A stretch of DNA of 64,000 nucleotides, taken from NCBI GenBank assembly GCA_030015575.1, contig CM057340.1:755725632-755789631 (forward strand), read 5' to 3'. The notes below the pieces were generated by a model, which was not told where the DNA came from, did not search any database, and saw only the letters and a program-made list of their open reading frames with translations. This document shows, piece by piece, positions 1 to 9,810 of the stretch. Every line of letters starts with the position of its first letter. The first letter of the stretch is position 1. The stretch comes from Agapanthus africanus (Eukaryota > Streptophyta > Magnoliopsida > Asparagales > Amaryllidaceae). Position numbers and translations under genes: made by a program.

Positions 1-102
1 TCCCGACCATAGTTTAGTCCATGTTGCCTCTTGCGTTAAAATTTTGATTTTATACCGTTTCCGCCTCCCCGTAAGAACCGGGGGTCGCAACGTGGACTTA
101 CA
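1..102 (+). repeat. 3' end of the A1 5' LTR
   Basis: Bases 1-102 match the end of the 3' LTR at 8175-8277 (shared stretch includes CCGTAAGAACCGGGGGTCGC), ending in ACA just before the primer site. The rest of this LTR lies upstream of the window. Confidence 0.92.
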
Positions 103-103
103 G

Positions 104-115
104 TGGTATCAGAGC
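104..115 (+). other. Primer binding site, initiator Met tRNA
   Basis: TGGTATCAGAGC, one base after the LTR end. This is the usual plant copia primer site, complementary to the 3' end of initiator methionine tRNA, where minus-strand DNA synthesis starts. Confidence 0.95.
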
Positions 116-313
116 CTAACTAAACTTAAACTAGCTTAGTAGTGAAGTGTAACGAAGTTCGGAACCGGAAAAAATCACAAAACCGGATAATCACAAAAAC
201 TGAGTTTCTGTTGAAATTTTTTCTGCTCAAAATGAAAAACTTTATACTCCTAAATTCGGCTCAGGGTTTTGTGTGAACACCCAAGAAAAACGATACAGTG
301 ATTCGCCTAAAGT

Positions 314-362
314 GCCGCGCTTCCGCCGCGTGATCCTTCTTAGCCGCCGCGGAACCGCCGCG
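314..362 (+). other. GC-rich double dyad in the A1 leader
   Basis: Two self-complementary GC blocks: GCCGCGCTTCCGCCGC at 314-329 and a GCCGCCGCGGAACCGCCGCG block at 343-362. They start 210 bp after the primer site. Similar pairs occur at matching positions in A5, A3 and both Athila-type elements. Function unknown; RNA dimerisation or packaging, or a GCC-box type protein site, are possibilities. Confidence 0.6.
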
Positions 363-1430
363 ACTTGGTGTCTTCTCTGCATCGTTTTTCATGCAGCGTG
401 TTTGTGTATTGGTTTTGGGATTTTTAAAATATATTATATGTGCCCAGATTGTCCAGAAAAGAAATTTCCTTTTGGGGTCCTATAATTCCGTATTTTTTCC
501 GAACTTCACTGCACTTTGACTATGATGGTTATATCTGTGATGCTTGCATGTATTGAACGTCGGCTAATCGCTATAAGTCGATTAGTCGGGGTTATACATG
601 ATCTGTAATGTGCTGGAATGTGTATATGAATGTGTTGGACTGTCGCGGGTGAATAGCCGGGGTGGATGTGAGATGAGCTTTTGTTTTTCTTTCATTCATT
701 GTAAATGTAAATTGATGTAATAATATTATTTGTTTGGCCGCACAACCGGGTCGGGGTTGTAGCCGTCATTGTATAATTCTTTTTACTGTTTTTGCTCCTA
801 GGATAGACCCATGGAGGGGTGCACAAACTACCGAGTACTTGGCGGGTAGTTTGCCGCACCCGTAGGGGTCTTGGGTGGGGTATTTGGCTATTCACCGCGA
901 CCGTGTTATCCGCTTTTCGTTTCAGGCTCGAAAGGATTGCGGATTGCTAGTATATCCAATGCATTCATCTGTGATCTGTAATGTCTATCATTGCTTACTA
1001 TTTAGGCGTTGCTTATGTTTTAAAGACGCGCTAGCCCAGCCCCCGCTCTGTCGTTAGTTAAGTAACCTAACGGGTAATGACGGGGCCCAGTGGCGAATGC
1101 GAATGACATAAGCGTACGTCATATTTTGGTTGTTTTCTGCAATGGTAGGGTTAAATGATGGGACGCATTAAAAGTACTAATGCAAGAATATCACGCATTA
1201 AAAGAACTAATGCAAGATAATAAACCAAGTTAAAGTCGTTGGAACACTTTCGAAAAACCACTCGGTTCTTTTCAAAATAACTTTTAAATGCGGAGCTTGA
1301 GCCACTCCTTCTAAAAGCTATCTCGTTCCATCGATTAAATCAAGTTCACTACGTTCACGGTTTCGCCAAAACCATTCGTAGCCCTCCGTCGTTTCGTATG
1401 AATATTCAATAAGTATTCAAGCTGTGTTTG

Positions 1431-1622
1431 TTGACCTTCGTCAAAGCATAGTGATTGGTAGCTATTGGGTATTCATATGTAGCATAGATAGATGCGTTGG
1501 TTTGGGACATTCGCATTACCTTGTTGACCTTCGTCAAGGGTACATACGGGTGGATTCAAATTAACCTGGATAATGACGGGCAGAACTTGACATGTGACTT
1601 ATGATTTGTTGACCTTCGTCAA
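1431..1622 (+). promoter_or_regulatory. Three inverted W-box palindromes in the A1 leader
   Basis: TTGACCTTCGTCAA occurs at 1431-1444, 1524-1537 and 1609-1622. Each joins TTGAC to its reverse complement GTCAA across 4 bp. TTGAC is the known WRKY-factor core. The same triplet with nearly the same spacing is present in A5 and A3, which argues against chance. Regulatory use is inferred. Confidence 0.55.
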
Positions 1623-2130
1623 GGTCATAAGAGCATGGGGCAAAAAATCCACATCGGGAGTTTCATAAGTACTGAAACTTGCTAGATTTGCATACCATTT
1701 GGAGTGTGATGATTCTGGTAGGATTCCTTCAGTTTCGTCACGCGATGATATTTGGATCCCGATCCTACTGTGAGTATATGCTACTCCTCGGGAAATTTCT
1801 CACTTAACGATCAATGCTATAAACCTAGTAGGTGCCTAGAAAGGTGTTAGCGGGGCTACGCCCCCAGGGAAAAGAGGTTCTTTAATTAAGGAACTTCGCG
1901 AAAGCGTTGGAAAACCTCCCTCGAAGTACCGACACCGGCCTGGCTGAACGGTTAAGCAAGTATTGTACGGTGGGATTGATCCTGACTAATTCTTCCTTTA
2001 TGGTTTGAGGAGGGATTCGAGAAACAGTGGGAGCCATCCTGTTTAGACAAACTAAAAACCACTCTAAACTTGCAAGAGCATCATGCTGAGTGTTTCTTCT
2101 TCTCTCTCCTAATTGCAGCGACCAATCAAC

Positions 2131-2353
2131 ATGACTGGACTTAAGTTACTCCTAGATAAAAACAAACTGACAGGGAAACTACAAAGATTGGCTCAGGAAT
2201 GTCAAGATAGCAATCACTTATGACAAGCTGGGGTATCTTCTTACCACCAAAGCTCCCCCTGTCCCTGGTCCAACTTCCAGCGTCGCGGATAAGGAAATCC
2301 GCAAGACTTGGGAGATTGATAGCGCGAAGGCCAAGTGCCTCCTGCTTGCCTCG
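2131..2353 (+). pseudogene. N-terminal gag segment of A1 with a frameshift
   Basis: The likely gag start is the ATG at 2131, which reads MTGLKLLLDKNKLT. Around 2173 the coding frame changes: from 2174 the frame that joins the main gag-pol reads GNYKDWLRNVKIAITYDKLG and continues open. Copia gag proteins commonly start with a similar NKLTG..N..DW block, so both halves are real coding sequence. The shift equals a loss of two bases or a gain of one. It could be a mutation or a sequencing error; I see no slippery site that would suggest programmed recoding. Confidence 0.65.
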
Positions 2354-5300
2354 ATGGACAACGAACATCAGAGGAGGCATGAGAATATGGACATGGAGTC
2401 CATATTGCTCCATACAAAAGAACTGTATGGAGAGCAATCACGTATCGCAAGATACGAAGCGTCGAAAAAGTTATTTTCGACAAGAATGGCCGTCGGGTCA
2501 TCAGTAGCCGAGCATGTGCTAAAGATGATCGGCTTCATTGAGGAGCTCGCTGACCTAGGGATCACATTGGAGAGTGAGCTATATACGGATATAGTTCTCC
2601 AGTCCCTTCCTTCCACTTACGCCCAGTTTATACTGAACTTCAACCTACAAGAAAAAGAGGTTGTACTATCAGAGCTCCTCAACATGCTGAGGAGCGCAGA
2701 GGGCACCCTACAGAAAGGTAGGGAAACATCCACTTTGTTTGTAGGAGGATCATCTTCTTCTAGGTCCAAAGCGAAAGCCAAGGGAAAGAAAAAGAAGGCC
2801 CCCGCCAAACCAAGGGGCGGTGTTGGTAAAGTGGATACGAAGGGAAAAGGCAAAGCAACAAAGATAGCGGGGAAGCTTGTGGATAAGGAAGAATGCTTCT
2901 ATTGTCATAAGAAAGGACACTGGAAGAATGATTGCAGGGCCTGGAAGGCCAGAACACAGGAATTGAAGCAGGTTGCAGCTTCAGCTTCAGGTGTGTATGT
3001 TATTGAAAACTGTCTTTCAATAAACTCTACTTCCTGGGTATTGGATACCGGATCAGGATCTCATATCTGTAATTCTTTGCAGGCATTGAGAAACCGTAGT
3101 GTTTTGAAGGCAGGTGACATGACCCTCAAAGTTGCGAACGGAGCTAGCATGGATGCTAAAGCCGTGGGGGACTATCACCTGGGAATGTCAGATGGACATG
3201 TTTTGGTTTTGCGTAATTGCTTTTTTGTACCCAACGCAACTTGTAATATCATTTCTGTATCTTTAGTTTCTAAAGAAGGTTATGAATTTGCGTTTGTAAG
3301 TAATGTTGTAAACATCCACCTAAATCAAGCACTGATTGGGTCAGGTACATTAAATAACGGTATATACGTATTGAATCAAGCTCAGATATTCAGTGTCCAG
3401 AACACACTTAAAAGAAAGTCTCCAGAATTAAATCAGGCTTTCTTATGGCATTGTAGACTGGGTCACTTCAATGAGAGAAGGTTGACTAAGTTACATACAG
3501 AAGGATATTTGAATGCGTTCGAATATCAATCGTATGCCACTTGTCAATCTTGTCTCAAAGGAAAGATGACAAAGACTCCGTTTACTGGACAAGGAGTAAG
3601 AGCGAGCGAGCTCTTAGGACTCGTACACAGTGACGTGTGCGGTCCAATGTCTACACATGCCCGAAGCGGACATTCTTACTTCATTACTTTTACGGATGAC
3701 TTCTCAAGGTACGGTTATGTCTTCTTAATGAAACATAAGTCCGAGGCCTTTGGAAAATTCCAGGAGTATAAGAATGAAGTGGAGAAACAGACCGGCAAAA
3801 GTATTAAGATTCTAAGATCGGATCGAGGTGGAGAATACTTAAGTGCCGAATTCCTGAATTACTTAAAAGAGAATGGTATTCTCTCTCAGCTTACTCCTCC
3901 ATACACTCCGCAACATAACGGTGTATCGGAGAGACGGAACCGAACCCTATTGGATATGGTTCGGTCCATGATGAGTAACGCTGAGTTACCGCGATCATTC
4001 TGGGGATATGCACTAGAAGCAGCTGCGTATCTCTTGAACAAGGCTCCTACCAAGACTGTGCCCACCACCCCATATGAGATGTGGACTGGGAAGAAACCCT
4101 GTCTTAATTATCTTAAGGTATGGGGATGTCCAGCTTTTGTAAAAAAGCAGCATGCGGACAAGCTTGAGGCACGTTCAGTACAGTGTAAGTTTGTGGGATA
4201 CCCAAGGAACTCCAGGGGGTATCTTTTCTATTCCGCTGAGGAACAAAAGGTTTTTGTTTCTCAGCATGCCCGCTTCTTGGAAACTGAGTTTTTGGAAACC
4301 CAGATAAGTGGGAACACAATAGAACTGGAAGAAATTCCAGAACCACAGACTGTTACTGAAAGCTTAGTGGAACCAGAGGGTTCAACAGAACAGGACATTC
4401 CTACGCCGCTCCGCAGGAGTAGTAGGCAGTCTCATCCGCCCGAGAGATACTGCGGTTTTCTCATAGACGGGGATAGAGAGGATTGCATCATAGATTATGA
4501 TGAGCCTACTAGCTTCCAGCAGGCCGTTCAGAGCGTTGACTCAGTGAAATGGCTGGATGCAATGCGGACCGAAATGGAGTCCATGTACACCAACAAGGTA
4601 TGGACGTTGGACATTGCTCCAGACGGGGTAAAACCCGTAGGATGCAAGTGGATCTTCAAAAGGAAGATTGGTGTAGATGGACAGGTTGAGACCTATAAAG
4701 CTAGGCTGGAAGCAAAGGGTTTTCGTCAAAGACCTGGCTTGGACTACGACGAAACCTTTTCTCCAGTAGCCATGCTGAAATCCATTCGGATCCTTCTTGC
4801 CATTGCTGCCTTCCACGATTATGAGATTTGGCAGATGGACGTAAAAACCGCTTTTCTAAATGGAAATTTAGAGGAGTGTGTCTATATAGATCAGCCAGAG
4901 GGTTTCATTCAGAGTGGGAGCAGCGGAAAGGTGTGCAAGTTGCTTAAGTCCATCTATGGACTAAAGCAGGCATCGCGGAGTTGGAACATCTGCTTTGATG
5001 AGACGGTCAAAGAATTTGGCTTTATCAAAAATCCAGATGAACCATGCATCTATAGTAGATTTGTAGCGAGAACTGTAGTATTCCTCGTTTTATACGTCGA
5101 TGACATTCTCCTAATAGGAAATGATATTCCTATGCTACAGTCAGTCAAAGGATTCTTGTCACAGAGGTTCTCCATGAAGGACCTGGGCGATGCCAACTAC
5201 ATTCTGGGGATCCAGATCTATCGTGATAGATCTAAAAGGATGTTGGGACTTTCACAGTCAAGGTACATCGACACCATACTGAAACGATTCAGTATGGAAG

Positions 5301-6079
5301 ATTCCAAGCGCGGTAATCTACCGGCTTGTCACGGAATCACCCTCTCCAAAGAGATGTCTCCCAAGACTGATTTGGAAAGGGCTCGCATGTCATCAATACC
5401 CTACGCATCTGCGGTAGGCTCTATTATGTATGCGATGTTATGTACCAGACCAGATGTAGCATACGCATTGAGCGTTGTAAGCCGGTATCAGTCAGACCCA
5501 GGGGAGAAACACTGGATAGCAGTAAAGAACATTCTCAAGTACCTGAGAAGGACTAAGGAGATGTTCTTGGTGTATGGCGGAAAAGACCTCCAGATTGAGG
5601 CCTTTGCTGACTCCAGCTTCCAGAGTGACAAGGATGACTCCAAGTCCATGTCGGGTTATGTCTTTACCCTCAATGGAGGGGCGGTTTGCTGGAAGAGTTC
5701 CAAGCAGGAAACCGTTGCTGACTCAACCATGGAAGCGGAGTACATAGCTGCTTGCGATGCCGCAAAGGAAGCTGTCTGGATGAAGAAGTTCCTCACAGAA
5801 CTTCAGGTGGTTCCTACCAGTGTTGATCCAATACCGCTGTATTGTGACAACAACGGCGCTATAGCTTTAGCGAAGGAACCAAGGTCCCATCAGAAGTCCA
5901 GGCACATTTTGAGGCGGTTCCACCTGATCAGGGAGATCATTGATCGCCAGGAGATCGAGGTAAAGAGAGTAAAATCAGAAGATAACACTGCAGATCCATT
6001 CACCAAGGCCTTGCCCCAGACTCAGTTCGAGCGGCTGATCGAGATGATAGGTCTTCGATACGCCAGTACATGGCCTTAG
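2354..6079 (+). CDS. Copia gag-pol polyprotein (protease, integrase, reverse transcriptase, RNase H)
   Basis: One open frame of 1241 codons, in frame with coding sequence back to 2174. In order: gag body (residues about 1-150); basic linker; zinc knuckle CX2CX4HX4C at residues 181-194; aspartic protease motif LDTGSGS with the aspartate at residue 231; integrase with GAG-pre-integrase HxxxGH region near residue 366, catalytic Asp427, Asp490 and Glu526 (exact D-X35-E spacing); a variable linker; reverse transcriptase with YVDD at 914-917; RNase H with its first Asp at 1086, then MEAEY and YCDNN. The products would form the cytoplasmic particle, copy the RNA and insert the DNA. All key residues I checked are present. 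The first Met at 2354 is internal to gag; the true start is probably the ATG at 2131, now out of frame. Confidence 0.93.
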   Translation: MDNEHQRRHENMDMESILLHTKELYGEQSRIARYEASKKLFSTRMAVGSSVAEHVLKMIGFIEELADLGITLESELYTDIVLQSLPSTYAQFILNFNLQEKEVVLSELLNMLRSAEGTLQKGRETSTLFVGGSSSSRSKAKAKGKKKKAPAKPRGGVGKVDTKGKGKATKIAGKLVDKEECFYCHKKGHWKNDCRAWKARTQELKQVAASASGVYVIENCLSINSTSWVLDTGSGSHICNSLQALRNRSVLKAGDMTLKVANGASMDAKAVGDYHLGMSDGHVLVLRNCFFVPNATCNIISVSLVSKEGYEFAFVSNVVNIHLNQALIGSGTLNNGIYVLNQAQIFSVQNTLKRKSPELNQAFLWHCRLGHFNERRLTKLHTEGYLNAFEYQSYATCQSCLKGKMTKTPFTGQGVRASELLGLVHSDVCGPMSTHARSGHSYFITFTDDFSRYGYVFLMKHKSEAFGKFQEYKNEVEKQTGKSIKILRSDRGGEYLSAEFLNYLKENGILSQLTPPYTPQHNGVSERRNRTLLDMVRSMMSNAELPRSFWGYALEAAAYLLNKAPTKTVPTTPYEMWTGKKPCLNYLKVWGCPAFVKKQHADKLEARSVQCKFVGYPRNSRGYLFYSAEEQKVFVSQHARFLETEFLETQISGNTIELEEIPEPQTVTESLVEPEGSTEQDIPTPLRRSSRQSHPPERYCGFLIDGDREDCIIDYDEPTSFQQAVQSVDSVKWLDAMRTEMESMYTNKVWTLDIAPDGVKPVGCKWIFKRKIGVDGQVETYKARLEAKGFRQRPGLDYDETFSPVAMLKSIRILLAIAAFHDYEIWQMDVKTAFLNGNLEECVYIDQPEGFIQSGSSGKVCKLLKSIYGLKQASRSWNICFDETVKEFGFIKNPDEPCIYSRFVARTVVFLVLYVDDILLIGNDIPMLQSVKGFLSQRFSMKDLGDANYILGIQIYRDRSKRMLGLSQSRYIDTILKRFSMEDSKRGNLPACHGITLSKEMSPKTDLERARMSSIPYASAVGSIMYAMLCTRPDVAYALSVVSRYQSDPGEKHWIAVKNILKYLRRTKEMFLVYGGKDLQIEAFADSSFQSDKDDSKSMSGYVFTLNGGAVCWKSSKQETVADSTMEAEYIAACDAAKEAVWMKKFLTELQVVPTSVDPIPLYCDNNGAIALAKEPRSHQKSRHILRRFHLIREIIDRQEIEVKRVKSEDNTADPFTKALPQTQFERLIEMIGLRYASTWP

Positions 6080-6081
6080 TG

Positions 6082-6093
6082 CAAGTGGAAGAT
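6082..6093 (+). other. Polypurine tract of A1
   Basis: CAAGTGGAAGAT directly before the 3' LTR that begins TGTTAG at 6094. This is the usual plus-strand priming site position. Confidence 0.8.
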
Positions 6094-8277
6094 TGTTAGT
6101 GTATATGCCCTAGAGGCCATTACTGTATCATACTAGTATGTATATTACTTAATGGAAGCTTGGGATATTCACCTTGTATTGACAATCTTGCTCAAAATAG
6201 TAGTATGCTACTTGGTTTGTTTCTACTTCAATGTGTACATGTGTTTATTTTTGTATATCGCCTATACACATTAGTAGAGCCCTTAGGATCTTTGCTTGAT
6301 TACCAGCGATGTGATGGCCGTCACACTAGTGGGGCTGGGTAATCTATAAGCACATCCTTATGCAGGTCCCTGGTCGCAGGACTATCGAGACAGGGCATCG
6401 ATACTCCGGAGTAGACCAGCGCATGCGCTTCTCATCCCAGTGTGGGAGACGGTCTGTCCCACAGCCGTCAGTACGTCGTACTTGAGATAGTATGCGGGTG
6501 CTCGTTAGGTTACGGGTACACTGGACAGGACTCGTCGGGAACTGACTAGTTGGTATTATACCTATCGTCAGTTATCAGTTCCCAGGTGACATGAGTACAG
6601 CTTAGTCCGCTGACTTGACACTGTCACTCCGCCTCGAGTGTGTTCCCACTGTACTTTGATCACTACCCTACCACGGCTCAAAGGAGTCGTGCAAACAGGT
6701 AGTGGTTGGGTGCAGTCCCGAAGCACTTGGAGGCAGTGACGGTTAGACAGGATTCGTCTCTCCCGGTATTGGGGGTTGACATCGCGCTGTGTCTAGGAGA
6801 GCCATTACACGAGTAGTCCCTGGCCAGGGCAAACGAGATATACTGGTAGGTTTCCAGTGTTATCTCAGGGTGTATTGGGCTTCACTCCGGCACGACTTGT
6901 ACCGCTATTGGGGGACTGACGTTTACCGCCCCCTAGGCCCGCCATGCGATGTATCAGACGAACAGACCGGACTGTATGGAGAATGTCACACTCAGGCTCA
7001 GTAGGAGTTCAGATGGGTTTCGCCTCGTCGGTCTTCTTGTCGGCATTACCTGGGGACCGTTACGCACAGCTAGTGCCGCTTGCGGTCTGTGGTTAAACCC
7101 ACTGCCAGCGTAGTGTCGAGTCTTTAGAGTCCCACACAGAAAGCTTTTCGCCTTTAGGCAAAAGAGTAGAGGTCGCATGGTATTGCGACAGGTCGCATGG
7201 TTTTGCGACAGGGTTCGGTCACATCCGTGCACTTGTGCACGTACAGTGTCCGGGCAGTTTACACTAGCGGGCTTTGGTTTAAGCCAGATCCTAGTGTACC
7301 TTATGGGATTGGATTTATCCAGTTTGCATTCGTGTTCCTCGGAACGCGGATGCGGGTGTGTATGCACAAATGACAGGGAGGCAGAGGCAGCGGATTCTCA
7401 TTAGGGTTGTTGACAGTTGACCGTTGACTTTTTGACTTTATGCTCAACCCTAATGAGAATATGATATGTGATTAACTATTATATTAATTAAGTATTATGG
7501 TGATATGGTTGTTGACTTGTTGACTTTTGTTGACTTGTTGACTTTGGTGACTTGTTGACTTTTGTTGACTTGTTGACCGGTTGACTAGGCTTGACTAGTT
7601 GACCATCATGATAACCATGGTTATCATTTCATGCCAAAGACTTTTTCTTGCTTGTTCATTTGAGTAAAATGAGTGCATGACATGATAAGGTTATGGTTAC
7701 TTCAACCATCACATAAGACTTTTGTTGATATGATGAGTTATCATTGCTTTGGATTATGAGAGGGTGAGAGACAAAATACTTGCTCATTCTTTCTTGCTCA
7801 TTCTCTCTCTTGTTCTTGAGCTCTCCTCTTGCTCTCACCCTCAACCTCTTGCTCCCTCTCTTGATCTATGGTTCTCTTGTCTCATGAGTTGAGAATCAAG
7901 AACCATAGATAAAATCCCATTCTAAATCATCTCTACTCATTCTAGTTCACTAGGTTTGGCAAACCAAGTGAACTAGTTTCTTCAAAGAACGAAGAAGGAG
8001 CTAAAGGTTGGAGCTTTCAAGTGGATCTATCTTCGGCGTACGGAGACAACGAGAAGGAGCCATCGAACCACCATCGGAGCTTGAAGAGAAGGAGTTCAAG
8101 TTTAGGTATAACCATCTTCATCCGAGTAGCTAACTCTCTTTAGCATAGTTTGCTAGTTTTAGTTTAGACAACGATCCCGACCATAGTTTAGTCCATGTTG
8201 CCTCTTGCGATAAAAATTCGTTTTTTATACCGTTTCCGCCTCCCCGTAAGAACCGGGGGTCGCAACGTGGACTTACA
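6094..8277 (+). repeat. 3' LTR of A1
   Basis: About 2184 bp from TGTTAGTGTATATGCCC to ACTTACA. It would carry the promoter and polyadenylation signals. The 3' part holds a dense W-box cluster (7410-7603). Related LTR sequence follows directly at 8278, so the element inserted into an older family member. Confidence 0.9.
7410..7603 (+). promoter_or_regulatory. W-box (TTGAC) cluster in the A1 LTR
   Basis: I count four TTGAC cores in 7410-7440 and ten more in about 7513-7603, mostly as GTTGACTTGTTGACTTTTGT repeats. WRKY transcription factors bind TTGAC, and several stress-induced plant retrotransposons use such sites. The other copia LTRs here (28350-30513 and 36762-38976) lack a comparable cluster. 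Confidence 0.6.
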
Positions 8278-8841
8278 GAGGCAGTGGTCGATTGTCAGGG
8301 ATTCGTCTCTCCTGGTATTAGGAGTCGATGTCGCGGTATGTTCAGTCGGCTATCACTAGAAATTCACGGCCATGGTGGATGAGATTTACTGATAGTTGAT
8401 CAGTAGTATCTCTGTTGGCGATGAGCATGACTCAGACATGACTTATCGGGTTAGTAGGGATCTAACGTTATTCACTCCCTAGACCCGATATGCGATACTC
8501 TTTGATAAAGAGACCAGACTGTACGGAGATTATCACATTCAGGCTTAGTAGGGTAAGAACGTACTTGATTGTTGACCCCGCTTTCGGCAAGTACTTAGGT
8601 AGCCGTTACGTACAGGTAGTGCCGCTGACGTGCTTATGGTTAAACCCACTGCCAGCATATTGTCGAGTTTTTAGAATCCCACACAGAGCGTTTTCCCGGG
8701 TCATGCGATAGATGTAGGAGTCATACGTAGGTATGTGTATGGGTCCGATTAAATACGTGTACGGGATACACGGACTTTAATCGGACAGTTGATAATACTA
8801 GCCGATTTAGGATTAAGCCGGATTATTAAATCATGTTTTGA

Positions 8842-8884
<43 letters not shown>

Positions 8885-9651
8885 ATATATATATTTTAGT
8901 ATTATTGTTCACTATTCATTTTCACTCTTTGGTGCTATCTGTATTTTTATACGGATATGCGTATATGTAGAAATACATATACCGAGTGAAGTATTCCGTA
9001 TTTATACGGGAATGGTTCTGTAAGGACACCTCATATTTATTTTTCTATTTAGAAAAATAAATGGAAATGGGGTGGAAAAGAGGTGGCATGAGGCATGATT
9101 GCAAACATGTAAATAGTATGGCTTGGGCATTTAATGTCGATATCATTTATTGGGTTCGCTATTGAACTATGGTTGAAAAAGGATAGCCATTTATCTTTCT
9201 ACACTTGATGACTATTCTAGAGTCCATGCTTCATGGATGAGAGACTTAGCCATTTTCCTCTTCTCCTCTTCCTTCTTCTTGCTCTCTTTTAAGCAAGGGT
9301 TATGAGAGAAAAAGTTTAGTGGAAAAATTCCTACATCATCCACCATCCATGCTTATCAAGTTTGGATCGTTGGTCGGAGCCTTTTCTGGTTTCTCTCGGA
9401 TGGAACTTCTTCGGTGATGGTGGTCGATTTTCAAGCGCGATCCCGACGTCTACGAGGTTGGAGGGGTCTTCCAAAATTGTGCGGACACGCGTCGAAGGTT
9501 GTTATTTCTATAACCCTTGCATGTTTAGTTTGCTAGTTTAGGTGTATGGATCGAATCCTAGGATATGCGGGTGTTTGTTGCTCGCATAAAGTTTTTGTTT
9601 TCGCTTCCGTCTCAGCCGCGGCCTCCACGGCGCGGGCACCGAATCCCAACA
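8278..9651 (+). repeat. Truncated copia LTR (A2) that hosts A1
   Basis: The start (GAGGCAGTGG..GGATTCGTCTCTCC) is homologous to 6730-6765 inside the A1 LTR, showing that this is the right part of a related LTR whose left part lies before the window. It ends CCGAATCCCAACA at 9651, a plausible LTR end. The following sequence is an antisense copia leader, so A2 probably inserted into A3. No gene is visible. Confidence 0.7.
8852..8882. repeat. (TA)n microsatellite
   Basis: An uninterrupted TA run inside the A2 LTR. Confidence 0.9.
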
Positions 9652-9810
9652 TTAAGATTAGATTAGTTATCACTTTATCTAATCAGGATGGCTCCCACTG
9701 TTTCCTCTGATTCTCCTTCAAATCCTAAAAGGAGAACCAGTCGGGATCATATACACTTTACAAGTTTGCTAACCGTTCAGTCAAGCCAGTGTTGGTACTC
9801 CGAGGGAGGT

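Larger units (their letters stand above)
116..2130 (+). other. A1 untranslated leader
   Basis: About 2 kb without a credible gene between the primer site and the gag start. It is alignable by eye with the leader of A5 (30527-33242) and, reversed, with A3 (9652-14816), so it is an element leader rather than host DNA. It contains a GC-rich double dyad at 314-362 and three inverted W-box palindromes at 1431-1622. Short frames inside it are not conserved between the copies. Confidence 0.85.
1..8277 (+). mobile_element. Copia LTR retrotransposon A1 (Angela/Tork-like), 5' LTR cut by window edge
   Basis: Seen: the end of an LTR at 1-102, a primer site at 104-115, a leader, a gag-pol frame, a polypurine tract and a 3' LTR at 6094-8277. 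The last 100 bp of both LTRs match closely. The domain order protease, integrase, reverse transcriptase, RNase H defines Ty1/copia. Known: long LTRs near 2.2 kb that begin TGTTAG and run into ATGCCCTAGAGGCC, together with this style of reverse transcriptase, resemble the Angela/Tork group; that lineage call is from memory of the family. The element sits inside a related older LTR (8278-9651). This is the least decayed coding element in the window, and only one frameshift near the gag start is obvious. Confidence 0.93.

Noticed and set aside
2131-2200. Programmed frameshift at the gag start of A1
   Set aside because: No slippery heptamer or following structure is evident, and recoding at residue 15 of gag is not known for copia elements; a small deletion or sequencing error is simpler.
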